Source of the DNA: Stigonema ocellatum SAG 48.90 = DSM 106950
GTDB lineage: Bacteria; Cyanobacteriota; Cyanobacteriia; Cyanobacteriales; Nostocaceae
Length of the DNA: 26,641 bases
NCBI GenBank assembly: GCA_016903675.1
Contig: JADQBA010000123.1
Location: forward strand, 1 to 26,641
Direction: 5' to 3'
Shown: in pieces, positions 8,067 through 14,267 of the stretch
How positions within the stretch are numbered: the stretch's first letter is position 1
Layout: every line of letters starts with the position of its first letter
Program-made: the position numbers and the translations under genes
The notes under the pieces: model-generated
What the model was told of the DNA's origin: nothing
The model's database searches: none
What the model saw: the letters and a program-made list of their open reading frames with translations, nothing else

Positions 8067-8319
8067 ATTTTTATCTGTAAATAAATATGCTATTTATCCC
8101 ACATTTAATAACCAGGCAACACAATTTTTTACCCTCTTACGTGGCTTGGCGTGGGTTGGATGTCCCGCGACATTGGGTTAAAAAAGCATCTGGGCATAAA
8201 TCGCTATATCGCTAAAAAGCGATAAATTAGTATGTATCATCCCTCTTTTTAGAGGATTTACCCCGTTTTTCAGATTCTGCTACAGGGGGGGAGTTGTTTC
8301 CGAATATTACAATTTGCTA

Positions 8320-8351
8320 CGCCTATTACCTATTATTTACAATAATAGGCG
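8320..8351. repeat. 9-bp inverted repeat CGCCTATTA...TAATAGGCG
   Basis: Complementary arms lie at 8320-8328 and 8343-8351 with a 14-nt loop, in the gene-free stretch between brnT and vapB. It lies just before the HIP1-rich repeats. The rest of 8067-8319 shows no gene. Confidence 0.5.
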
Positions 8352-8373
8352 ATGACTCTTCTTTCTATAAACA

Positions 8374-8583
8374 GGCGATCGCTTGATAGATAAGTAGTGC
8401 GATAGCAGAAGGCTCAAGCTTTGCTTATCGCACTCTGGTGAAAATGGTTTTGATTCAAGATGAGGGGCGATCGCTTGATGGACAGGTAGGGCGATCGCAC
8501 TGCGGTGAAAATGGTTTTGATGAGATATGGGCGATCGCCCTCCCAAATTCCCCAAAGCGATGTCTACGACGGGCTACGCCTAC
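8374..8583. repeat. HIP1-rich imperfect direct repeats and an interspersed cyanobacterial repeat
   Basis: Two diverged copies start with GGCGATCGCTTGAT at 8374 and 8466. Both carry GCACT-(T/G)-GGTGAAAATGGTTTTGAT (about 8430-8453 and 8496-8521). A third HIP1 site is at 8530. At 8553-8583 a GCGATGTCTACGACGGGCTA-type repeat, frequent in Nostoc relatives, follows. Part of copy 1 (TTGATTCAAGATGAG) recurs at about 12521-12535, linking this to the repeats around the second xisHI pair. Small open frames here are artefacts. Confidence 0.65.
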
Positions 8584-8699
8584 GCCATCTTCCTACAAAA
8601 AGCGAACAGGATTCATTATCTGCGGCAATGGGTAAGGGAGCAGTTGGTACAATGCAGAAACTTAAATAAAATAAAATTATCCTCCACTGAAACCCCATC

Positions 8700-8927
8700 A
8701 TGGCTATTCCAGAACTAGAACAACAACTCTTACAGCTTTCGCTCAATGATAAACTGTATATTATCCAACTGCTTGCCCAAAGCCTGACTGCACCCAATCA
8801 CAACACCCACCCAGACCAACCAAGTAAACTCTCAGAATTTTTCCGTCAATCCCCACTAGCTGAAGTGAGCGAAGAATTGGACTTTAGCCGCGATCGCAGT
8901 TTACCCCGCGATGACTTCACGCTATGA
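8700..8927 (+). CDS. VapB-like antitoxin of a PIN-toxin pair
   Basis: The 75-residue product MAIPELEQQLLQLSLNDKLYIIQ ends in SRDRSLPRDDFTL, a pattern I associate with small cyanobacterial antitoxins placed before PIN-domain toxins. The N-terminal half looks helical, and the acidic-basic tail would wrap the toxin. Its stop overlaps the start of the vapC remnant by 4 nt (ATGA at 8924-8927), the classic arrangement of a toxin-antitoxin operon. The antitoxin is intact while its toxin is not, so it is now an orphan. Confidence 0.7.
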   Translation: MAIPELEQQLLQLSLNDKLYIIQLLAQSLTAPNHNTHPDQPSKLSEFFRQSPLAEVSEELDFSRDRSLPRDDFTL

Positions 8928-9146
8928 CTTTTCTCCTTGATACCTGTCTGATTTCTGAACTTGTTGCCAAACACCCAAATCAAAAGGTTTTAGATTGGCT
9001 AGATGCCCAAGTGCCAGACACTCTTTACATCAGCATTATTACAATTGGCGAAATTGCTAAAGGTATCAGTAAAATTACCGCGTCTAAGCGAAAAGAATCG
9101 TTAACGAAATGGCTAAATGAAACTCTACCCAGTCGTTTTAAAGATA
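8924..9146 (+). pseudogene. vapC: vapC (PIN-domain toxin), truncated by an IS630 remnant
   Basis: The frame begins MTFLLDTCLISELV, giving the first PIN catalytic Asp, and includes ITIGEIAKGISKI with the conserved Glu. It remains homologous through KWLNETLPSRFKDR (about residue 75). After 9146 the frame continues only as antisense of a transposase gene. The C-terminal half, which should carry the remaining acidic residues, is missing and is not found within the next kilobase. The toxin is therefore presumed inactive. Confidence 0.75.
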
Positions 9147-9480
9147 GAACGCCAGCGCAATCAACCGGGCTTCCGCTTCACCATCAAACAGCCGTGGTAT
9201 CGCCGGATTTTCACGCTTCTTGCGCTCAAGTGCCGCCGAAAAACCACCCTCGACCAAGCGTTTGCGTGCCTCACAAACCGTATGTTTATTGCAATGCAGT
9301 AGTTTGGCTATCGCTTCCACCGTCAGACGCTCACCATTTTCATCGCTGTGTAAAAGTATCTGTGCATTGCGAATCTTATGAGCACCTCCTTTCCCCTTCT
9401 TCACGATCGCTTCTAATTCCTGCCGCTCCTCCCCACTTAACCGCACGATATACCTTTGCCGTTCTATTGCCCCCCCTTCC
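9147..9480 (-). pseudogene. IS630-family transposase N-terminal fragment (insertion remnant)
   Basis: On the minus strand the frame reads ERQRYIVRLSGEERQELEAI, then KGKGGAHKIRNAQILLHSD, then LTVEAIAKLLHCNKHTVCEARKRLVEGGFSAAL, ending DGEAEARLIALAF. This is the N-terminal helix-turn-helix region of an IS630-type transposase. The DDE catalytic domain is absent because the gene breaks off at the vapC junction (about 9147). No ATG lies upstream of YIVRL before an in-frame stop, so the 5' end is also altered. The TA dinucleotide at 9145-9146 fits IS630 target preference. The outer boundary near 9480 is a guess. Confidence 0.75.
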
Positions 9481-9655
9481 CGGTGTTGTGGTCAACAATC
9501 TTTATAATTTTATCCGGTTTTTGGCAATTACATTCTACTAGTCCCAAGGTGACAATTGTGGGAGTTGAAAAAAGTAGCATTATACTAAAGCACAAATTTG
9601 CATAAGCATAAAAATACTACTATATATTTGTAGCTCAATACTTTAGTACAATTTC

Positions 9656-9671
9656 ACTTTTGTACAAAAGT
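9656..9671. promoter_or_regulatory. Perfect 16-bp palindrome, possible operator relic
   Basis: ACTTTTGTACAAAAGT is exactly self-complementary. Related half-motifs (ATACTAAAGCAC near 9583 and ATACTTTAGTAC near 9640) lie close by. No gene starts immediately after it, so a regulatory role is only a suggestion. Confidence 0.3.
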
Positions 9672-9689
9672 TAATGAACACAATTGAGA

Positions 9690-9976
9690 TACCTCAACCT
9701 TCGCGCTCATGGCACTCGGTTGGGTCAGGTTCATAGGAAGTCGGCGGGAAACTCCCTCACCTTGAGTTAAGTGGAGAGGGGCAGCACTTCTCGACGAGAC
9801 GCACTCGCGTTCGGCAAGCTCAGTGACCACCGCACTTCTCTACGATCCGGAGTGGGTGTCCAGTAATCTAATAGCTCGTGTTCGCGTAGCGTCCCTACGG
9901 GAGGAGTCGGAACCTGTAAGGGTAAACGAAACTCACGCAGTGAGTTGGAACCCCACGGATAAATCCGGGGGGTAGT
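9690..9976 (+). mobile_element. Relic of a TnpB-type element right end (omega-RNA-like), no tnpB left
   Basis: The segment contains GGCGGGAAACTCC and GGAACCTGTAAGGGTAAACG, then the hairpin ACTCACGCAGTGAGT (9931-9945), and finally CCCCACGGAT-AAATCCGGGGGG (9951-9972) followed by TAGTTCA. A GGAACCCC-hairpin-GGGG-TAGTTCA ending parallels the right end of the element at 1-1604 (GAATCCCC-hairpin-GGGG-AGTGTCAA). It has been interrupted by palindromic repeat sequence (about 9787-9905, TTCGCGTAGCGTCCCTACGG). No TnpB reading frame precedes it. The assignment rests on resemblance of the structured end only. Confidence 0.4.
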
Positions 9977-10338
9977 TCAGTTCCACGCCAGTTGCTTGGA
10001 CTGTCGGAGACGCTGTTCGCGTTCAAGTCGGGCAAAGCCGCCCAACGCACTATGTAATTAATTCGGCTTGACTACTGATTAGGGGTTGTATTGCACTGAG
10101 AGATACAATAAATAAGATATGTAGCTCGGAAATCAACCAGTTTAAATAGTTGATATCAGCATGAAACTTTTAATGTTTTATGTGGATAAACCTAATATTT
10201 TCACAATAAATACAGAAGAAATAATAGTCTTCTGTGGGCAAATACTATTTTAAATTCTCTGTCAACAACCAATAGTATTGGGATTTTATGGTGAAATTTA
10301 TATTCTGACTTACCGCCCGATATTTTGTCAGTCGGGTC
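9977..10338. other. Gene-free AT-rich stretch
   Basis: After the right-end relic there is a short palindromic GC-rich segment (to about 10050), then AT-rich DNA without a credible gene on either strand. It leads into the AGTCGG repeats. Confidence 0.5.
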
Positions 10339-10387
10339 AGTCGGATTTTTAAGGAAATAAAGTCGGATTTTTAAGGAAAAAAGTCGC
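10329..10387. repeat. AGTCGG-motif cluster with a 22-bp tandem duplication
   Basis: Two nearly identical 22-bp units, AGTCGGATTTTTAAGGAAAW followed by AA, lie back to back at 10339-10360 and 10361-10382. Extra AGTCGG copies precede them. The same AAGTCGGAT-like word clusters again at 11208-11272 and 13826-13864. Confidence 0.7.
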
Positions 10388-10453
10388 ACAAATAGTGATT
10401 TTAGTTATTAACTATATACAGAAATAATCTGCTCAAAAAATAATTTTTTATAC

Positions 10454-10483
10454 TTGAATAAAACTTTTTACTGGTGTTATAAA
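10454..10483 (+). promoter_or_regulatory. Candidate sigma70-type promoter for the small secreted protein
   Basis: TTGAAT (10454-10459) and TATAAA (10478-10483) are separated by 18 bp. Transcription would start near 10490, about 20 nt before the ATG and just ahead of the AAGGAG site. Seen by eye only. Confidence 0.5.
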
Positions 10484-10509
10484 TAGACAAGAGTTAAGGA
10501 GATTAAATC

Positions 10510-10692
10510 ATGAAAAAAGCACTACTGATTGCTACCACATTGATGGCACTGGGTCTTCCTGCACAAGCTATTCAGCTTAACCAAGTTAATCAAGGACACC
10601 AAGATCAACTAAGCCAACAAACTCAACCTGTACAAGTTATAGCAACCCCTTGTAAAATAGTTAATAGCAGAAAAATATGCAATCAATTTTAA
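10510..10692 (+). CDS. Small secreted protein of unknown function
   Basis: The 60-residue product has a textbook signal peptide, MKKALLIATTLMALGLPAQA, cleaved before IQLNQ. This leaves a mature peptide of about 40 residues rich in Gln and Asn, with two cysteines near the C-terminus (CKIVNSRKIC) that could form a disulfide-bonded loop. Translation signals are strong: AAGGAG seven bases before the ATG, and a plausible promoter at 10454-10483. The gene is monocistronic and sits between repeats. I do not recognise the family; a periplasmic or extracellular role is inferred from the signal peptide only. Confidence 0.75.
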   Translation: MKKALLIATTLMALGLPAQAIQLNQVNQGHQDQLSQQTQPVQVIATPCKIVNSRKICNQF

Positions 10693-10781
10693 TAACTATT
10701 CACCTCTATAACCTGTCATAAAATGACAATTTTAAACCCTTATAACCTATAATCTATGATTGAGGTAAGGAGGGTTTCATT

Positions 10782-10916
10782 ATGTCCGTTTAGCAAAAAT
10801 TGCGTACCCTCATAAATAAATTTATGGAATTGAAATAAGGACGGATTGATTCTGGTGATAAGTTGTTTTTAATCTACTCTGCAATTACAACTTTTACGCT
10901 CTTTTATTCTCGATAA
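10782..10916 (+). pseudogene. Decayed small gene with strong ribosome binding site and two in-frame stops
   Basis: AAGGAGG (10767-10773) precedes an ATG at 10782 with good spacing, but the frame reads MSV and then TAG. It continues QKLRTLINKFMELK, TAA, then GRIDSGDKLFLIYSAITTF and a few more residues to a final TAA at 10914. The two internal stops (codons 4 and 19) are each one transition from Gln codons. The frame looks protein-like, so this is most likely a recently decayed gene of 44 codons. A minimal leader peptide is the alternative. Family not recognised. Confidence 0.4.
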
Positions 10917-10936
10917 TTATCACTCTTGATAAAGGC

Positions 10937-11176
10937 TTATTTTGTCTCAAGCAACTGTTTAATATTCTCCTCGCTAGCATTATCTGTTGCTTGACTAAAT
11001 TTTTTCTTGGTAAACGCATTTACCTGCTGTGCTTTTGGTAGTAATTTAAGAGGGCTAAACGAATTCTCTTCACTTCGTTTAAACCTCTGTTTTTCTGCAT
11101 CTATAGCGTGAATAAACGTAGCAATATCAGGGTAGTTAGCAATCACCCCGCCATCGAATTTTCTCGCTTTGCATCT
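10937..11176 (-). pseudogene. Possible C-terminal scrap of a patatin-like phospholipase
   Basis: The minus-strand frame reads RKFDGGVIANYPDIATFIHA and continues with charged, low-complexity sequence to a stop at 10937. FDGGVIANYPD resembles the catalytic Asp motif of patatin-like proteins (DGG.VANNP). The preceding part, with the GxSxG serine, is absent because an in-frame stop lies directly upstream (11177-11179). With only about 80 residues left this would be non-functional. The identification rests on one motif. Confidence 0.35.
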
Positions 11177-11207
11177 TTATCTATCCTCATTCCTCTCCCC
11201 TGCTCCT

Positions 11208-11272
11208 GTCAGTCGGCAAAGTCGGCTCATGAAGTCTGCAAAGTCGGATAAGCTACAGCAGTCTGCGGTAGC
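11208..11272. repeat. AGTCGG-motif cluster
   Basis: Repeated words CAGTCGGC, AAGTCGGC, AAGTCTGC, AAGTCGGAT and CAGTCTGC occur within 65 bp. They share the AAGTCGG core with clusters at 10329-10387 and 13826-13864. Confidence 0.5.
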
Positions 11273-11294
11273 TTATAGATAAGTAGTTAAACAT

Positions 11295-11393
11295 AATTAA
11301 TTACACATTGTCATTGCGAATGTAGCGAAGCGAAATGAAGCAATCGCAACGGCTGGGATTGCTTCGCTTCGCTCGCAATGACTGTAATTAATT
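11295..11393. repeat. Long inverted-repeat element (GTCATTGCGA type)
   Basis: Outer arms AATTAATTACA (11295-11305) and TGTAATTAATT (11383-11393) enclose inner arms GTCATTGCGA (11310-11319) and TCGCAATGAC (11373-11382). Further pairing is GAAGCAATC/GATTGCTTC toward the centre. It resembles the widespread palindromic GTCATTGCGA repeats of many bacteria and could be a small non-autonomous element. Confidence 0.7.
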
Positions 11394-11481
11394 TTGTGTG
11401 GTTACTTAAACCCAGACAAGGCTGGGATGTAGTGTGGTGTGCTAGGGCGATAGCCTGACACAAACAAGAAAAGCGATCGCA

Positions 11482-11559
11482 ATAGTTTTGTGTGCTGGGG
11501 CGATCGCATTTTCAAAAAAAACCGACTCAATGAAAGCCTGCTACACTTTCAGTTGGGGC
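11482..11559. repeat. Left copy of a 76-78-bp direct repeat flanking xisHI
   Basis: The repeat runs from ATAGTTTTGTGTGCTGGGGC through a HIP1 site to CTACACTTTCAGTTGGGGC. The other copy is at 12542-12617 in the same orientation, differing mainly in an A-run and a few substitutions. The rest of 11394-11695 contains HIP1 sites but no gene. Confidence 0.85.
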
Positions 11560-11695
11560 AATGGGTAGGTGTAATGATGTTTCTCACAGCTTACACCCGT
11601 TGCATCACCCGCTCGGAGGTTAAAACACCTACGCGATCGCTATGACAGCTTGGTGTGATAGGTTTGAATTGCACCTCTAGATTGAATCTTCTGTT

Positions 11696-12112
11696 GTGGC
11701 TAAGGATCGTTTTCATCAAGTTGTTAAGACGGCTCTTGCTAAGGATGGGTGGAATGTTACTCACGATCCGCTTCAGATTAAAGTAGGTGGTGTAGATATG
11801 GAAATTGACTTGGGGGCAGAACGATTACTGGCAGCGGATCGAGGAGATGAGAAAATTGCGGTGGAAGTCAAAAGTTTTTTGGCTAGTGCTTCGGCGATTT
11901 CCGAGTTTCATACAGCGCTAGGTCAGTTTATTAACTATCGGGCTGCATTACGTCGTGAAGACCCTGATCGCATTCTCTATCTAGCCGTGCCCAATTTAAT
12001 CTATAACAGCTTCTTTCAACTTGATTTTCCAGCATCAATGCTGCAAGAAAATTCCGTAAAAATCATTGTTTACAATATTGAATTGGAGCAAATTTCACTA
12101 TGGAAGGAGTGA
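11696..12112 (+). CDS. xisH: XisH family protein, PD-(D/E)XK nuclease-like (second copy)
   Basis: This 138-residue paralogue of the protein at 4850-5266 begins at GTG: VAKDRFHQVVKTALAKDGWN, then VTHDPLQIKVGGVDMEIDLGAE. The candidate nuclease residues are conserved: D in MEIDLGAE, then E and K in IAVEVKSF. The segment AISEFHTALGQFINYRAAL and the C-terminal RILYLAVPNLIYNSFFQLDF also match copy 1. No Shine-Dalgarno is evident. It is followed by xisI with a 13-nt overlap, exactly as in the first pair. The two proteins are clearly diverged, so this is not a recent duplication. Role as for the family: required with XisI for fdxN-element excision in Anabaena, otherwise unknown. Confidence 0.88.
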   Translation: MAKDRFHQVVKTALAKDGWNVTHDPLQIKVGGVDMEIDLGAERLLAADRGDEKIAVEVKSFLASASAISEFHTALGQFINYRAALRREDPDRILYLAVPNLIYNSFFQLDFPASMLQENSVKIIVYNIELEQISLWKE

Positions 12113-12447
12113 CGGATAAATTAACGAACTATCAGCAAATTGTGCAGCAATTGTTGATGGGTTACGCAGAAGTTAAGCCAGCTTATGGTGAGATTGAGGT
12201 TGAGACTATTTTTGATACGCAGCGAAATCACTATCAAATTGTGCATCTAGGTTGGCAGCATAAACGCTGGGTGCATCATTGTGTAATGCATCTTGATATT
12301 CGCAATGAGAAAATCTGGATTTTTTACAATTCAACGGAGCATGATATTGCAGCAGATTTAGTCGATTTGGGTGTACCAAAACAAGATATTGTCCTGGGTT
12401 TTTATCCTCCTTTTATGCGGGAAATGAGTGACTATGCTGTGGGCTAA
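12100..12447 (+). CDS. xisI: XisI family protein (second copy)
   Basis: The 115-residue product shares with the XisI at 4527-4862 the segments DTQRNHYQIVHLGWQ, HHCVMHLDIRNEKIWI, the stretch LVDLGVPKQDIVLGFYPPFMR, and the final SDYAVG. Its ATG lies 13 nt inside the end of xisH, so expression is probably coupled. The strict pairing, small size and overlap resemble two-gene toxin-antitoxin units, but no toxicity is documented here. The pair is bracketed by the repeats at 11482 and 12542. Confidence 0.88.
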   Translation: MEGVTDKLTNYQQIVQQLLMGYAEVKPAYGEIEVETIFDTQRNHYQIVHLGWQHKRWVHHCVMHLDIRNEKIWIFYNSTEHDIAADLVDLGVPKQDIVLGFYPPFMREMSDYAVG

Positions 12448-12479
12448 AAGCAGAAGGATTAAAAAGGCGATCGTAGTTG

Positions 12480-12623
12480 TTGGGTGAGGAAGTTGCGATC
12501 GCGCTCCAGTATTAATGGCATTGATTCAAGATGAGTGGGCGATAGTTTTGTGTGCTGGGGCGATCGCATTTTCAAAAAACAGACTCGATGAAAGCCTGCT
12601 ACACTTTCAGTTGGGGCGATCGC
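12480..12623. repeat. HIP1-rich repeat including the right copy of the direct repeat flanking xisHI
   Basis: The right copy at 12542-12617 matches 11482-11559. Just before it, TTGATTCAAGATGAG (about 12521-12535) matches the repeat at 8450-8464. The last part (12599-12617) overlaps the 3' end of the convergent sigma-factor gene. Confidence 0.75.
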
Positions 12624-13609
12624 AAAACTCCCCATCCTTTCCCCACTTGATGCTGTTGTTGCCTCCTGTGCATCAACAGACAGGAATTCCGCCAACGTCC
12701 AGTTTTTTCATCCAATTGAGCCAACGCCAAAATCGGTGCTAGCAGCAATTCAAACAGCGCCACCTCAACGCACCGACAACGATCGCTCCTTACCTCTAAC
12801 TTCTCCTCAGAAGTCACCACAACCATCACCAACTCAGAGTGCTGCACATCACGCAGTACCTCCGGCGATTCCTCACCCCCAACACTCTCCACTTCCTCCA
12901 CCACAACGGATAAAGCTACTGTCTCGCCTGCTCCCGCTTCAACTCCCCCATTCCCCTCGGACATTTCCCCTATTTCAGACTCCGTTGCAGTCGCTGGAAC
13001 CGATAAATCCGTACCAGTCTCATCCTCCCCGATAAAATATTCCTTCAACTCCTCACGCAGAATAGCCCGCGCCTGGGAGATGCGCTTACAGACATTCTGG
13101 TAAGAAATTCCCTGCTGTTCTACTATTTCTTGATGTGAAAGTTCTTGATAAAAGTGCAGAATAAACGTCTCGCGCAGCCTTGTCGGTAAGTTATCAATAG
13201 CACGACGAATCACAATCCTTTTCTCGTCAGTCTCTACTGCACTCTCTGGCGTATCCTCAAAGGACACCAGTCCTTGCTCCTCACCAGAGGCGTAAACTTC
13301 TATATCCTCAACTCGATTCGCCCCCCGACTGCGTTCTCGATGAATATCCACGCAAAGGTTATGAGTCAGTCTTGTCAGCCAAGCCTTAAAATTAGTAATT
13401 TCCCCCGCATACTGTTGCACCTTTTCCCAAGCCTTGAGCATCGCCCGCGAAAGTGCATCCTCTGCATCCGTAGGGTTCCCACCTATCCACTTGATGCAGC
13501 ATCGGTAAAGCTCATCTCGATACTGCTCCCACAATTGCCAAAAAGCCACACTAAAATCATCAGCACCACTACGCCCTGATGAGGAGAAAACTGTTTGAGA
13601 AACTACCAT
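12599..13609 (-). CDS. ECF-like sigma-70 family RNA polymerase sigma factor with long C-terminal tail
   Basis: The protein directs RNA polymerase to alternative promoters. ATG 13609 is taken as the start (336 residues); a TTG six codons earlier is possible. Region 2 lies at about residues 25-95 (YRDELYRCCIKWIGGNPTDA, then a segment ending NLCVDIHRERSR). Region 4 lies at about 130-190 (DNLPTRLRETFILHFYQELS, then HQEIVEQQGISYQNVCKRIS). There is no region 3, as in ECF factors. The last 140 residues are acidic and low in complexity, then degenerate into Gln/His/Arg-rich sequence. The final residues SPQLKV are encoded by the repeat copy ending at 12617, so the native C-terminus was probably lost. 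No anti-sigma gene is adjacent. Confidence 0.82.
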   Translation of the reverse strand: MVVSQTVFSSSGRSGADDFSVAFWQLWEQYRDELYRCCIKWIGGNPTDAEDALSRAMLKAWEKVQQYAGEITNFKAWLTRLTHNLCVDIHRERSRGANRVEDIEVYASGEEQGLVSFEDTPESAVETDEKRIVIRRAIDNLPTRLRETFILHFYQELSHQEIVEQQGISYQNVCKRISQARAILREELKEYFIGEDETGTDLSVPATATESEIGEMSEGNGGVEAGAGETVALSVVVEEVESVGGEESPEVLRDVQHSELVMVVVTSEEKLEVRSDRCRCVEVALFELLLAPILALAQLDEKTGRWRNSCLLMHRRQQQHQVGKGWGVLRSPQLKV

Positions 13610-13825
13610 AACGTTAGAACTCAACAATCTAATAAATTTGATTTAAATTCGATTTCAGCCGTCTAGAGTAGAAAAACCAACTCACGCATCAAACGCAGGT
13701 AGGCTGAAGCATTGTATTTATGAAAATTTGCAGTGTTTTTTTGGGTAAATAGACCATTTGACCATCAACTAGTATGATATTGGCTAGCTGTGTTTAAAGT
13801 TACTACCATTCTCTTCCTGTGCGCT

Positions 13826-13864
13826 AGTCGGAAAGTCGGATCTTAAGGTCGGATCAAGTCGGAT
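13826..13864. repeat. AGTCGG-motif cluster
   Basis: AGTCGGA, AAGTCGGAT, GGTCGGAT and AAGTCGGAT follow each other with short spacers, about 215 bp upstream of the sigma-factor start. The word is shared with 10329-10387 and 11208-11272. The rest of 13610-14139 is AT-rich, with no supported gene. Confidence 0.55.
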
Positions 13865-14139
13865 TATGTCTAATTTTTTTTGCAGAGAGTATTTATACTG
13901 AGTAATCCCCTCAAGAGAATTCACTAAAGGAAAGGATAAGCGTTTTATGAGAGGAATTGATGATACAAATACTTAAGCGTCATGATAAACAAGCACTATA
14001 GGAATCTTATTTGATTTTTAAAAAAGATTACGAGAAAATACGGGTGGGTATATAAGTGTAAGACTATACAATGATAAAACAGCATCTACAAACAGTAACA
14101 CTCCCTGGAGCAATGGCGATCGCAATACATTTGGTAAGC

Positions 14140-14206
14140 GGAGTTCCTTGGAAACCGCGCTTAAGCCCAAGGCGTGTCCGAAGGGCTTTCGCTAACGAGG
14201 AAACCC
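14140..14206. repeat. Interspersed palindromic repeat upstream of the receiver gene
   Basis: Sequence of the GGAAACCGCGC...GCGTGTCCGAAGGGCTTTCGC...GAGGAAACCCC type resembles repeats scattered through filamentous cyanobacterial genomes. An open frame crossing it (14071-14271) has no protein-like character. Confidence 0.4.
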
Positions 14207-14267
14207 CAGTAACATACAATACAGCGTGCAAACATCAAAAACCCAGCAAAATGACATCTAACCCCGC

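Noticed and set aside
9147..9541. C-terminal part of the 205-residue frame continuing from vapC
   Set aside because: It is antisense of the IS630 transposase fragment (helix-turn-helix motif on the minus strand), not PIN-domain sequence.
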